DNA of 64,000 nucleotides from Turnera subulata (GCA_028386065.3 JAKUCV010006258.1:70622-134621); one strand, 5' to 3'; positions 24,128 through 36,585 are shown, counted from the stretch's first letter. A program made the numbers and translations. Notes: a model not told the origin generated them from the letters alone.

Positions 24128-24853
24128 GTGGTTGCAAAATAGGTTGGGTACCCAATAAGTCACCCATTGGGAACCATCATAAATGGGTCTTTTGGATATA
24201 AATGGGTTAGTGAAAAATTAATTGGGTCTTAATGGATAAAATATATCCATTGAACCCATTTAATCATGGGTATTTGTGGGTTGGGTAATGGATATCCATG
24301 ACACCCAAATATTTATAATCTAATTCAATTTAGCTATGTAGGCCTATTTTGGGCCAAATTAAGCCTGACCAGGCCCAACCTTTGTGGGCCAAATTGGGCC
24401 CATCTCGGCCCACCGACGGTCTAATCGGGCCCCGAGAGAGCTAAGTTGGGCCAAATTTGGGCCATCCTATATGGGCCTAATTGGGCACAAAGTTGGCCAA
24501 GTTGGGCCCAAATGGGCCAATCTATGTGGGCCTAATTGGGCTCTATGGGCTAGGTTAAGCCCTTCCAAGTCCATCCCTTCCGTACTTAATTTTGCTTATT
24601 TAGTTTCTCTCGGGTTAATATGAGCTAGAATGGATTAATATTTATAAGGATAAAAATATTAAAACACAAATTTTAAAAAATTGATGTTAAAATTAAATGG
24701 ATAGATGGGTATGAACTATATTAAGTGGGTTAATATGAATATGGTTATCCATTTAAACTTTTTGATGGGTCAATGGATAAATAAAAATGAATGGGTATGA
24801 ACCATTTATGTCTCAACCCATGAATACCCATAGATAATCATTTTGCCACATCC
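24128..24853. mobile_element. Non-autonomous hAT-like element
   Basis: Flanked by an exact 11-base direct repeat, agaccagagta, at 24117-24127 and 24854-24864, within which an 8-bp hAT target duplication fits. The ends are imperfect inverted repeats: left GTGGTTGCAAAAT, right (reverse complement) GTGGCAAAAT followed by TGGGT-rich sequence. GTGGCAAAA-type ends are typical of plant hAT elements. The interior is rich in 'gggcca/tgggcc' and 'atgggt' phrases and encodes no transposase. Exact ends depend on which 8 of the 11 bases are the duplication. Confidence 0.6.
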
Positions 24854-24902
24854 AGACCAGAGTATGTCATCTCCTCCTTCCTCAACCAAAGAAATAGTCT
24901 TG

Positions 24903-25389
24903 TGTTATAAAATTGGGGGAGATTTTCACTATTTGATAGAATAATACAAACTTGATCAAACTTGATCAAGGTAATAATACAACTTTGTGGGAAATAATAA
25001 AACTTTAATAATAATAGAAATGGAGGATAATTATATTAATGATGGAGAGAGGAAAAGAGATGTGTATGGAAATTTGGAGAGAGTGAGTTTATGGTGATCA
25101 AAAGTGTAAGTGCGTATGGAAATGAAGGGGGTATTTATAGGTGAAAATAGGAGGATAAAAACAAATGGGAATGATTAATTTAATAAGATAAAATCAAAAG
25201 GATATTAAGTAAAAGAAGATGGTATTAAGATTAGGACAAAGGGAATTATGGTGAGTAAATGGCCAAAAGAATGAATCCAATTGGATGTTAGGTTGAGGGT
25301 AAAATATTTACCAGGGGTAAATTCGGGTACAGTAAAAATGAGTTTTACTGCATGGTAACAATGACATTCACCATAATTTATTTACAACA
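24903..25389 (-). repeat. 3' LTR of the copia element
   Basis: Plus strand reads TGTTATAAAATTGGGG ... TTTATTTACAACA. It is preceded on the minus strand by the polypurine tract TCAAGGGGGAG (25390-25400). Confidence 0.92.
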
Positions 25390-25517
25390 CTCCCCCTTGA
25401 ATGCCATTGCACTTTGGGTAGAATACGCTTTAGAAGAACTGCCTCGTTAAAAACCTTACTAAGAAAAACCCAGTGGGATAAAAACTTGGTGAAGGAAAAA
25501 AGAGTGCAGTGCGTATT

Positions 25518-26208
25518 CTACTCCCCCTCATTTTGGCCTCCTTTGATGTCACGAAATCGTCGCATGTCAATCTTCCTTATCAACTTCTCAAAAACTGAAG
25601 TAGGCAGTGATTTTGTAAATAGGTCTGCCAAATTGTCACTTGAGCGAATCTGTTGAACACAAATATCACCATTCTTCTGGAGATCATGAGTGAAAAAGAA
25701 TTTTGGTGATATGTGCTTTGTCCGGTCGCCTTTTATGTATCCTTCCTTCAATTGGGCAATGCAGACAACATTATCTTCATAAATGATTGTTGGAACATCT
25801 TTCCCACTATCCAATCCGCAAGAATCTCGAATATGTTGTGTCATTGATCTTAGCCAAACACACTCTCGACTAGCTTCATGTATGGCTACCATTTCTGCAT
25901 TATTTGAAGAGGTGACAACAATACTTTACTTTGTGGATCGCCACGATATAGCAGTTCCTCCATAAATAAACAAATAGCCTGTTTGTGACCGAGCCTTATG
26001 TGGATCAGACAAATAACCTGCATCTGCAAAACCAATTAGAACGGGTTTGGACGTGGATGAATAAAATAATCCCATATCCATTGTACCCCGAAGATATCGA
26101 AAAATTTGTTTTATCCCATTCCAATGTCTGCGAGTTAGGGCAGAACTATATCTTGCTAGTAAACTAATAACAAAGATATATCAGGTCTTGTATTAGTAGC
26201 AAGATACA
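25518..26208 (-). pseudogene. Copia RNase H and connection
   Basis: Contains the copia RNase H blocks MVAIHEASRECVWLRSMTQ, YEDNVVCIAQLKEGYIKGDR, TKHISPKFFFTHDLQ and SSDNLADLFTKSLPTSVFEK, ending DMRRFRDIKGGQNEGE*. The part nearest the reverse transcriptase (25893-26208) is frame-broken, while the last 124 codons are open. Confidence 0.9.
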
Positions 26209-27456
26209 TTAAAGCTCCAATCGCGCTGAGATATGGTACTTCCGGACCAAGAATTTCTTCATTATCTTCTCGAGGTCTAAAAATATCTTTCTTTGATCAA
26301 GCGACCTCACAACCATCGGGGTACTTGTTGGATGCACTTTGTCCATATAAAATCTTTTCAAAATCTTCTCGGTATAATGTGTCTGATGGACAAAGATCCC
26401 ATTTTCTAAATGTGCAATTTGAAGACCTAGACAAAGTTTTGTCTTTCTAAGGTCTTTCATTTCAAATTCTTTCTTTAAACAATGCACGGCTTTGGAAACT
26501 TTTTCAGGAGTTCCAATAATATTTAAATCACCAACATAAACAGCAATAATGACATATTCATGTATGGACCTTTTAATAAAAACACATGGATATATGGAAT
26601 CATTTTTGAAACCTTCTTTTACCAAGTATTCACTGAGACGATTATACCACATACGTCCAGATTGCTTCAAGCCATATAAAGATCTTTTCAATTTAATTGA
26701 GTATATATCCCGGGAATTAGTTGCTTCGGGCAACTTGAGTCCTTCAGGGACTCTCATGTATATACCATGGCTTATAGGTCCGTAGAGATAGGCTGTAACA
26801 ACATCCATTAGACGCATTTCTAATTTTTCATGTACTGCCAGACTAACTAGATACCGAAAAGTTGTTGCATCCATCACAGGGGAGTATGTCTCCTCATAAT
26901 CAATACCAGGTCGTTGGGTAAAACCTTGTGCGACAAGCCGTGCTTTATATCTCACTATTTCATTTTTCTCTTTTCTTTTCCGCACAAATACCCATTTGTA
27001 ACCGACCAGTTTTACACCATCAGGTGTTGGGACTACAGGCCCAAAAACTTCTCGCTTCATGAGCGAGTCTAACTCAGCCTTAATTGCGTCTCTCCATTTT
27101 GGCCAATCATTTCTTTGCCGGCATTCATCAATTGATTTAGGCTTATGATCCTTATTTCCTTCCATAATATTTAGCGCTACATTATATGAAAAAATTCCGT
27201 CGACGGTTATTTCACATCGGTTCCATCTTGTTCCTGACATAATATAGTTGATTGAGATCTCATCATTTTGACTTATTTCAGGTACCTGAGTTACTTCTGG
27301 AACATTACAATTTATGTCAGGATCCTCTTCTAGAGGATTATCAATTTGAACCTCTGCAGGAAGTTTTATTACCTCGTTGGGGCCATCTTGTATCTTTGCT
27401 CCTTTTCTCTGTCGAGGATTTTTATCTTTGGAACCGAGCTTTAGATTCATTTGCAA
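26209..27456 (-). pseudogene. Copia reverse transcriptase with altered catalytic box
   Basis: Open frame of 415 codons. It shows the copia RT order: YKWVFVRKRK, YKARLVAQGFTQRPGIDYEE, YSPVMDATTFRYLVSLA, MDVVTAYLYG, SLYGLKQSGRMWYNRL, then AVYVGDLNIIGTPEKV. The catalytic YVDD box is YVGD here, so an essential Asp is lost. The frame otherwise continues to 26209, where the RNase H part is broken off. Confidence 0.92.
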
Positions 27457-27778
27457 TCTTTATTTGTCCTTCGGGGACATCAATTCTAGCAGGAGCATTT
27501 GCAGCTGGTATATGAGAATTGGTCACTCTATTGATATCAGTAAAAGCGTCTGGCAATTGATTTGCTATATTTTGCAAATGAATTATCTTTTGAACTTCAA
27601 GTTCACACTGATTTGTTTGAGGATCAAGGCTTGATAATGATATAGTATTCCATTTAATTTCTTTATCCAGCTGCTTATTTACTTCCCCTAATGTTGGATA
27701 AACATTTTCATCAAAATGACAGTTAGCAAATCTTGCTGTAAATAAATCTCCAGTTGTTGGTTCTAAATATTTTATAAT

Positions 27779-28520
27779 TTATGGAGATTCATATCCAACA
27801 TATATTCCCAATCTTCTTTGAGGACCCATTTTAGTTCGCTGTGGTGGAGCAATAGGCACATATACTGCACAAACAAAGGTCCGAAGATGGGAGATATTAC
27901 GTTCGTGACCATGAACCAATTGAATGGGGGAGAGCTTATGACAGCTTGTTGGCCTGATGCGCACAAGTGCTACTGCATGTAAAATAGCATGTCCCCAAGC
28001 AGTAACGGGGAGTTTGCACCTCATCAATATTGGCCTCACAATCAACTGAAGGCGTTTAATTAACGATTCTGCTAGACCATTTTGGGTATGAACATGAGCT
28101 ACAGGATGTTCAACCACAATTCCAATTGACATACAATAGTCATTAAATGCCTTAGAGGTGAATTCAGCAGCATTATCAAGACGTATAGTCTTAATTGCAT
28201 GATCAGGGAAGTGTGCCCGCAATTTGATCAATTGTGATAATAAGCGCGCAAACGCCAAATTGCGTGAGGACAACAGGCACACATGGGATCATCTAGTTGA
28301 TGCATCAATTAAAACCATAAAATATCTAAATGGTCCACACGGTGGATGTATAGGTCCACAAATATCTCCCTGAATTCTTTCTAAAAATGCTGGTGATTCA
28401 GAACCAACCTTATCATATGAAGGCCGGATAATTAATTTTTCTTGTGAACAAGCAGCACATGAAAATTCATTAGATTGAAAAATCTTCTGTTTTTTTCATG
28501 GATGACCAAATGAATTTTCA
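27779..28520 (-). pseudogene. Copia integrase
   Basis: The open part (28282-27779) carries 'IKTIRLDNAAEFTSKAFNDY', 'VEHPVAHVHTQNGLAESLIK' and 'WGHAILHAVALVRIRP', the core and C-terminal blocks of a copia integrase. The D of RLDNAAEF and the E of GLAESLIK correspond to catalytic positions. The upstream part (to about 28520) is frame-broken but still shows CAACSQEK-like and GPIHPPCGPF-like stretches on the minus strand. Confidence 0.88.
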
Positions 28521-28778
28521 ATAATTCGGTGCATCATTATTGATCCGGGATGGCCCAACCGGTCATGCCAAATTTTCAACTCATTAGTCAACTTTTGGCT
28601 GGGTATAATAATTTTCAATGACTCGAATATTTGTGTAGTACAATCCAGAAGATAATACAGGTATTTTTTCCACAATTTGTTTGTTACCTGTAGGTAATTT
28701 TTGTAATATAGAGATATTCAACATCTCTTTCATTCATAGTCTCAATATGATATCCATTTAAACGGATATCCTTAAAAC

Positions 28779-29036
28779 TCAACAGATTTCTTTGAGACTT
28801 TGAAGAGAACAAAGCATTTTCGATGATTTTATTTTTGTTCGCTTTGGTAGTAGAATTTGAGCTCTTCTGGAACCTTCAATTATTTTTGTACTACCAGAGA
28901 TTGTACTAACATATGCCTTTTCAAATTTCAAAGTAAAGAAATATTTCTGTTTATTAAATACGGAATGAGTAGTTGCATTGTCTGCTAGACAAATATCTGA
29001 GTCATTGTTCTTGGAACCATATAGTTGAATGTCCAT
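28779..29036 (-). pseudogene. Copia protease region
   Basis: Short frame with CLADNATTHSVFNKQKYF, in the place of the copia aspartic protease (usually D-S-G/A-T-T-H). The Asp and TTH are kept, but the second residue is Asn. A terminal stop separates it from integrase. Confidence 0.8.
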
Positions 29037-29370
29037 ATCTTCATAAAAGAAAATAAAAGATGCATAAGAAAGTAATATTGAACTGAAATTTATTCCAAAT
29101 TAAAAGAACATTAAGAACACTAATAGAAATAAACAACAGATAAGAACATAAATGTAAAATACAAGGAAATAGACAACAAGATTATTCTTGCTTCATTTTC
29201 TTGCTTGCTTCTTCTGGATCAGCAAGATAATCATCGAAATATGAGTCGGAGTGGAAGGCAGCATCTTGGTCATCATCTTGAACAAAATTTGTTTCAGCAA
29301 CTTTATTTTTTCCTTTCAAAGATGATTGGTAAAGTTCTACCAAGTGCTTCGCGGTACGACATGTCCATGA

Positions 29371-30233
29371 TCAATGACCTGTCATGCCACATCGGTAGCA
29401 GACTGACTCGTGATTTTTCTTATCATTATATTTGGCATCATTGGCTTGTTTTCCTTTAGCCTTTACAATATTGCAGTCACGATAATTAAAATTGTTCCTT
29501 CCACGTCCACGCCCACGTCCCCGGCCACGACCTTTTCCCCGGCCACGACCAGAATTATCATGTTCTACTGCATTCACTTCTGGGAATGGAGCAGAAGCAG
29601 TGGGACGAGACTCATGATTTTTCATCAATAGCTCGTTATTTTGTTCAGCTACCAGGAGGCAAGAAATTAAATCAGAATATTTTGTGAAACCCTTCTCACG
29701 ATATTGCTGCTGCAGGAGCACATTTGATGCATAGAAAGTAAAGAATGTTTTTTCTAACATATCAGCATCAGTAATGTTTTCTCCACATAGTTTCGTCTGA
29801 GAACTTATTCGAAACATATCTGAATTATATTCATGCACAGATTTAAAATCTTGCAGCCTCAGATGCATCCACTCGTAACGAGCTTTTGGGAGTATGACCA
29901 TCTTCAGGTGATCATACCTTTCTTTCAAATTCTTCCAGTGATTTGCAGAATCTTTGATAGTAAGGTATTCCGTCTTTAGACTATCGTGCAGATGATGACG
30001 GAGAAAGATCATAGCTTTTGCCTTATCTTGACTAGATACATCTTTTGCATTTTCTTGACTAGTTCCTTATTTATCTTGAATAGATACGGCTTTTCCCTTA
30101 TCTTGAGGAGATTTTATGATATCTCCCAAGCCCTGAGCATCTAAATACATTTCTGCATCTAGTCTCCATGATAGATAATTTCTTCCGGAAATATCTAGGG
30201 CCTCAAACTCAAGCTTTGCAAGGTTTGCCATTA
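29371..30233 (-). pseudogene. Copia Gag with zinc knuckle
   Basis: Starts at MANLAKLEFEALD (ATG at 30233), which I prefer to the ATG 100 bases upstream because that one lies in the leader. It carries a YLSWRLDAEMYLDAQGL block, a stop after QDK, then a 213-codon stretch with HHLHDSLKTEYLTIKDSANHW, an RGRGKGRGRGRGRG-type Arg/Gly tract and the zinc knuckle start CYRCGMTGH. One stop at about 30066 breaks it. Confidence 0.9.
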
Positions 30234-30479
30234 TAACAGTAAAGAAATAATAACAAAATATAAAACAAATATAAAGAGAAATAATAATAGAAATTATATA
30301 GTATATACGCTTACTCGATAAATCTTTCAGCAATATTAGTAGGATAATAATATAGAATAAAATATATATATGCTTACTCGATAAATCTTTCAGCTATATA
30401 AATACTATATATGTATAATAGAAAATGATTAAAGTAGTAATAAGAAAAAGTTTAGAAATGATTACCTTGATAAGGTAGA

Positions 30480-30496
30480 GACTCGTGCTGATAACA
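30480..30496 (-). other. Primer binding site of the copia element
   Basis: On the minus strand, immediately after the 5' LTR end, the sequence runs TTATCAGCACGAGTCTC. This is the half-tRNA-iMet-like primer site seen in many plant copia elements. Position is fixed by the LTR end at 30497. Confidence 0.6.
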
Positions 30497-30984
30497 TGTT
30501 ATAAAATTGGGGGAGATTTTCACTATTTGATGGAATAATACAAACTTGATCAAACTTGATCAAGGTAATAAGACAACTTTGTGGGAAATAATAAAACTTT
30601 AATAATAATAGAAATGGAGGATAATTATATTAATGATGGAGAGAGCAAAAGAGATGTGTATGGAAATTTGGAGAGAGTGAATTTATGGTGATCAAAAGTG
30701 TAAGTGTGTATGAAAATAAAAGGGGTATTTATAGGTGAAAATGGGAGGATAAAAACAAATGGGAATGATTAATTTAATAAGATAAAATCAAAAGGATATT
30801 AGGTAAAGAAAGATGGTATTAAGATTAGGACAAAGGGAATTATGGTGAGTAAATGGCCAAAGGGATGAATCCAATTGGATGCTAGGTTGAGGGGTAAAAT
30901 ATTTACCGGAGGTAAATTCGGATACGGTAAAAACGAGTTTTGTTGTATGGTAACAATGACATTCACCATAATTTATTTACAACA
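30497..30984 (-). repeat. 5' LTR of the copia element
   Basis: 488-bp partner of 24903-25389, differing by scattered point changes. It is followed outside by the target duplication tcttg. Confidence 0.92.
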
Positions 30985-30989
30985 TCTTG

Positions 30990-31822
30990 CCTTATCACGT
31001 ATAATTGTAATTCTCAAGCAGCATAATAAATTTAGTTTTGCTGCCTTCTGCACTCACACGCATCCACAATTTCACATCCTCCACGAACACACAAGCTATT
31101 CAATCTCAAACCAGGCAAGGGAATTGGCGTAATGTCACCAAATTGGGAATAACCTATATTGCAAAATGCACATGCAATTCAAAAAACCAACCACCATCAG
31201 TACCATCAAACTCTAACCGAATAGAAACAAGAAACAATGACAAACAAGAACGAGAAAAAGAAGATAAAAAGAGAGTGTATTCTTCAGCTCACCAAACAAG
31301 TAGGAAAACAAGTAAAAACCACGAACATTGAGTGCTCACACACACCAGTGTGTTGCCCGAGTGCAATCAAGGAACGTCACCTTCCCCTTTTCCTATAACG
31401 TTCCTTCCCTTCTCTCTATCTTGAAGAGAACCATCAATACTTGGTAAGCTCGGATTTTCCTTGTGATGTCCTAGCCGGTTGTGCCATTGATCGACAAAAC
31501 TATTGCCGACGACAAGGAGAGGAGATGAGAGAATTGAGGAACTGAGTATTAAGAATTTCAAATGTGTTAATTAGGGAGAAAATTTGGAAAAGAGGTGAGA
31601 GAGAAGTTGATATTTTTTTATTTTTTATTTCAATAGTGATTTATTTTAAATATTTAAAAGAATTGTTCCGCTACCGCTCACCAAGATGAATTGGGTACAT
31701 TTTGTAAGCATAAAAATTTAAGGGCCTATTAAAAAAATAAATATTTATTAAAAATATTTTTAAATTTTTCAAGGTGGAAAAGATATGCCACATGGGCCGT
31801 CAGGACACCACACGTTCATGGG
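30990..31822. other. Unassigned A/T-rich sequence between two elements
   Basis: Follows directly on the pre-insertion target sequence of the copia element. A minus-strand frame at 31367-31561 contains DQWHNRLGHHKENPS, faintly like a copia pre-integrase motif, but with nothing else around it. No gene called. Confidence 0.4.
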
Positions 31823-33014
31823 TGCATCCCGGCTCAAAAATCAAGCTATTGTAAACGAATCTATTTTAAGAATTGATAATATCTCTAGACACAGTTAATG
31901 CTTTATATAACTTGGACTACCAACTGTTACTTATGAATTCTATGATATTTTTGTGATATGAAATTATTGATGATTTGAATCATGTGCCTAGTACTCTGTG
32001 AACGTTGCGAGTCTAGGAGAGTTGATAATGATAGACTGCTAGCACGAAATTTGGTCTATTAGCTGTGTTCTAAATATAATTAATCGAGGTACCACACATA
32101 ATTCGAGATGTGTTGTTCCAACAGGAGCTGTGAGGTCGAAAGCCTGCTCAGGAACTGTAACACGAGAATTAGTTAAGGTAACTGATGATATAATCTATAT
32201 ACTTAAGTGTCACGTGGAAGTAGAGGTATGACTGGGTGGATAGCCGATTGATAAAAAAATGATTTAATGGGTGGCCTAGGATGCCTATTCTTTAATTATG
32301 GTGGGATGTATATCCCGTGATTGTGATTTGTGTGGGATATCTATCCCGTGATTGTGATTTGCGCGCTGGCACCCAGATTTTAAAAAAAAAATTGACGGGG
32401 AGTACCCTGAGATAGCTAACCTGGCTTCCAAGTACGACCAAAGCTTATCACATGACAGCGCCCTAAACAATAAAAATTGTTTTAGTTAATTCTTAGATGT
32501 CTTTTACTCTTAGTCCAGTCTTGTTCAAGGAAACCTTCTGTATGGAAAATCAAGTATGATTTTGTGCCTTTATTTTTCTCTAAGTATTATGGTTGCATGC
32601 ATACTATTGTTTATATATGATTGTACTTTGTACCGGTGAGCATTTCGGACTCACCCCTCGTCTGCATGGTTTCATCATGCAGGATGAGTTTCTCGTAGTA
32701 CAGGTCCGACATTTCGACCAGCTGCTGTATCCATTCCACCAGACTCCGGATCCATACCTCCGCTGCATTTGTGCATTAAGTCTTCCGCTGTTGTTTTCTT
32801 GTCACTTTGCTTGTCTTGCTAGTTCATATTTTCTGCTGCTATTGTTGTGTGTTGGTGTATGCTGTCTATAATAATGGTCCCTGTGCTCGGGTGACGGATG
32901 GTATCTGAATTTTCGTTGTACTGAATTCTAATGTATAATTACCGTCTACTGTTGTAATAGAAGTAGTTCTAGTACGTGTTTACTGTGTCTGATAAATACG
33001 GGTCGGGGCATTCA
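31823..33014 (+). mobile_element. Ty3/gypsy 5' LTR, possibly shortened
   Basis: The right part is colinear with the reverse complement of the solo LTR at 49405-52338. Shared blocks are 'ttcggactca(c/t)ccctc', 'gcaggatgagtt', 'ggatccata', and the end 'cgtgtttactgtgt...aaatacgggtcgggg'. It ends ATTCA at 33014, followed by a degenerate primer site. The left end at TGCATCCCGG (31823) is a guess. At 1.2 kb it is much shorter than the 2.9-kb solo copy, so a deletion is likely. Confidence 0.6.
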
Positions 33015-33139
33015 TTTTTGTAGTGGAGCAGGCAGTAGGTCCTTAGGGTGATAATTGCATTTGTTTGCTTGCTTGTCTGTGCATAGTCTGGTCATAATCT
33101 TGATATAATATGCATGCATACATTCTCATATAGGTACGA

Positions 33140-34260
33140 ATGGATCGGGTGGGAGGAAATTAGCATGTTGGACAACACTTGGACGACGACCAAGTGTCTG
33201 TGGATCAACCACAACATGTAGCGGGTGGTCAAGTACCAGCCGCTCCACAGGGAGGCACGATGAAGATCTTGAACGTGGTAACATAGATTTTACAGCAAAA
33301 AGACGCCAGGGATGCTGGAGAGGAAAAAGAAAGGCCTGTTGAGGATCCAGTGTACACCAAGCTGGCCAAGCTAGGTGTAGAGATCTTTACTGGGATCATC
33401 GATCCGTAGGCTGCTGATAATTGGCTCCGTCAGATCAATCAGGTGATGTTGACACTCCAATGTCAGGATGACAAATGGGCAAGATATGCTGCATCGATGT
33501 TTCGTGAGGTTGCCATCAACTGGTGGGAATTTACAACCCGAGGGTTGGCGAAACCTATTACCATGCCATGGGCACAGTTCATGGAGATGTTCAGGCGCAA
33601 ATTTGTCACCGATGCCTTCCAAGATCTGCTGAAAATGGGAGTTTTTCCAACGACAACAGCAGGTTGGACAATCGGTCAACGATTATGAGATCAAGTTCGA
33701 CCGATTGTCTATCTATGCGACAGAGTTCGTAGCCACACCCGAAGCCAGATGTAAGCATTTCTGGGATGGACTAAGACTTTGTATCCAGAATGTTATGGGA
33801 TGCAAAGTGTACGAGACCTACCAAGATATGCTCACAAATGCTCTACAAGCCGAGATTATCTGGTTGGGGGACGAAAGGGAGATGCAAGAGACCCGAAAAA
33901 GGAATGGTGCTCAGAGTGCTGGAAATCAGGGTAAAAGGTTCTAGACACCTACCAACAGGTCAGGGTGTGGTCAGAGCTGTTCTTTTCCAGCATACCAGGG
34001 CCAAGGGTGGAACAACAACATTGGGAGTTCTTCGACACAATTTGGAGGGACTTCAACTGGAGATACCCGTCCTAGAACTCCTTTGTCCTAGGTGAGATGC
34101 TATGAGTGCAATGAGAAGGGACACTATCGCTCCGCATGTCCTAAGTTGGGAAGGTCTGGAAATCCAGCTCCTAGACAGACTGTAGAAGCCTCGGTAGCTA
34201 GTGTACCGAGTGGTTCTGGAGTTACCCGAGGACGAGGACGTGGAGTACACCTGCTAGGAC
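33140..34260 (+). pseudogene. Gypsy (chromovirus-like) Gag with zinc knuckle
   Basis: From MDRVGG (33140) through several frames. It carries FTGIIDP*AADNWL, 'CQDDKWARYAASMFREVAI', NWWEFTTRG and a PWAQFMEMFRRKFV block. It continues with YATEFVATPEARCKHFWDGL, DMLTNALQAE and the zinc knuckle CYECNEKGHYRSACPKLGR (about 34095-34150). This order is that of plant Ty3/gypsy Gag. Stops and frameshifts occur at about 33408, 33690, 33944 and 34098. Confidence 0.9.
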
Positions 34261-34350
34261 ACAGTCAGCTATGAACCAGAGTGTAGCTCCTCCGAGGGCT
34301 TCATTATCACGACAGAAGAAGATCCAGAGAATGTCGACGTTATTGTAGGT

Positions 34351-34935
34351 ATGTCTACTATTTTTAGTAGTATTGCATATACTTTGATAGATCCTGGTGC
34401 TACGCATTCTTTTATCATAGAAAGTTTTGTAATACAACATAGTTGTAAGGAAGAGAGTTTGGCACGTCCGATGAGGGTTAGATTACCCGCAGGCATAGTG
34501 GTAAGGTTAACCCATGTGTGCAAAGAAGTATCCCTTAAGTACGATGACGAAACCTTCCTTGCCCAGCTGATAGTCACGAACATAGGAGGTTTTGATATAA
34601 TCCTAGCCATGGATTGGTTGTCGAGACATAGTGCTTTGGTAAACTGTCGTACCAAGGAAGTGTTGTTGACTTTCGACGGTGGACGACAAATCTTGCTAGC
34701 TGGTATTAGGAAAGCTGCTACAGCATGTAGTGTCTCTGCTACGCAAGAGTTCGGAATGAAGCCGCATGGTCCAGACACCTTGTTGACTCAAATCACTGGC
34801 GAAGGGGTACAGACTCCAGTTTTGGAGAGCATAATAGTGGTGAAGGAGTTTTTAGATGTCTTTCCTAAGGATCTGTCAAGATTACCACCCGACAGAGAGG
34901 TCGAGTACACCATCGATCTAATGTCAGAAGTTACA
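34351..34935 (+). pseudogene. Gypsy aspartic protease and start of reverse transcriptase, truncated
   Basis: Open frame MSTIFSSIAYTLIDPGATHS and onward, with FDIILAMDWLSRHSA and LDVFPKDLSRLPPDREVEYT, which mark the protease and the lead-in to reverse transcriptase. The usual active-site DSGA is DPGA here. The frame is cut at YTIDLMSEVT by the Athila LTR at 34936. The rest of pol is not found to the right. Confidence 0.9.
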
Positions 34936-36579
34936 TGATGAGTATGCATTTTCCACTCATTTCACGGGTCCTTTCAACGGTTTTTAGCTTGTAAAATATC
35001 ATTTATTTTTTAATCTATCTTGCTTTTAGTGTTTTTCTCCTTTTTATCTTTATATTTCCTTTTCTTTAGGTTTTTAACATTTTTATAGAATTTAGAAGTA
35101 AAAGTTGGATTTTTCAGACAAGATGTGCAGTTCCAGCATAGGCTGCCTATGTGAACTGTTGCAGCAAGGGCAACCTATGGACACATGGTAAGACAAGATG
35201 AAGCCTCCCTGAGATTGGGCCAAGGATCCTTACAAGAATAGTCCAGAATTATGATGGACCAATTCATGGTGGCCCCAAGCCCAAAGTGAAGAAGAAAAGA
35301 AGGAAAAGCCCCAACTTGGACTTTGCCCAAAGTTGTTCACGTAAAAAAGCTCCCAACCATGTGCTTTTATTTGCTGATGACAACCAAGGGAATTGGTCTT
35401 GGTGATGTGGTGCCTCATGCATAAAAAGAGGACAACACTCACGTTGCAAGAAAATGGAGGGAAGGAGTTGGTCCTGGTTGCTAAATTTGGAGGGAAGAAG
35501 TGGTCCTCCACTTTCTATTTTTAGCGCAAAAATGAGGAGCCACACTTGCTCCGCCAGCGCCACCTACATCCTTTTCCAGCCACCTAAGATGGACCCTCCT
35601 ACACTATAAAAGACAAGACAAGCAAGGAACAAAGCATCAAGTTTCTCCACCAACAATTCTTTCGGCAAATCACATTAGTAGCTAGGGAACTTGTACTCTC
35701 TTTTGTTACTTTGTAATTCTAGTTTGGCTTTAGCTTTTGGAAAAATTCTATTCTTGGAGATTTGTCTCTTTTGGTTCAAGGTTGACTCCATCTACTTGTA
35801 AGTTCATTCCCTAAATTAATTATGTTGAATTATTTCTAAGTAATTGTTATTTTCTTTAAGGCTATGTTTTGCTAGAATTCTTGTCTAGGATTAAGGGTTG
35901 AACTTGTTAATGTTTTCATGCATATTTAATTAAAGTTTTATTTCTGAATTTATTTTCTTTTAATCCGGTAATGAAACTTCACTATGTTAGTTGCTTGATA
36001 ACCAACTAGCATAAATCCATAATAGGGAAACGTTAAGTGAGAGCGTCGTTTGCCTATAGAAAAATATTAATCGGGCTATAAAAATCGACCTCCAGGGAGG
36101 CGTGCTTTTTATTGGAGATTAAGTAGGTATATTTCTTAATGCTCTTATTTTATTTTATCACTGGCAAATGGATAGTAGAAATAAATTAGGAAGGGATTTT
36201 AGGGCACTACGAGAGTAGGTTATCGATCTAGCTTAGATTTACCGTTTCTTTTATGAGAGTTTATTTTCAGATTTAATTCATAGATTTTATGAGATTTAAT
36301 TCATAGGCTAGCTGTGTGGTGACAGCACATGGTTTGCTTATGCCTAGCTTAATTGCATGGAAATATTGGCAAGAAATTCCCTGAAGTCCTAGATATTTAA
36401 TATTATCGACTTAAATCGTTTCTACTGTCTTTAGTTTTCCGATCTAAATCATCAAACTCATCAATTTTAATTATTCTCTAGATAATCATAAATTGCTTGG
36501 TTAAGTAGTACTTAGCAAAAATTCTTATAAGACGAGCTTGTGTGCTACAACAACCCTGTATACTTGCAGGAAGTTATCA
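34936..36579 (+). mobile_element. Athila-type Ty3/gypsy 5' LTR
   Basis: Starts TGATGAGTATGC immediately after the broken gypsy frame and ends GTTATCA. It is followed after six bases by an Athila-type primer binding site. It is 1.64 kb long, as expected for this lineage, and has no coding content. The five bases before it (ttaca, 34931-34935) would be one half of its target duplication; the other half was not found. Confidence 0.82.
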
Positions 36580-36585
36580 AATTTT

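Larger units (their letters stand above)
24903..30984 (-). mobile_element. Full-length Ty1/copia retrotransposon, 6.1 kb
   Basis: Complete structure on the minus strand. LTRs of 487 and 488 bp (24903-25389 and 30497-30984) begin and end with TGTT...AACA and are nearly identical. A perfect 5-bp target duplication tcttg lies at 24898-24902 and 30985-30989. Gag, protease, integrase, reverse transcriptase and RNase H follow in copia order, but stops and frameshifts separate them. Similar LTRs and complete ends point to a fairly young but dead copy. It is the same family as the remnant at 1-4410. Confidence 0.95.

Noticed and set aside
31367..31561. Possible copia pre-integrase fragment (DQWHNRLGHHK) on the minus strand
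   Set aside because: A single short resemblance without neighbouring integrase or protease blocks; noted only in the description of the region.
35230..35563. Minus-strand frames of about 95 codons
   Set aside because: They lie within the Athila LTR and show no domain or conservation signal.
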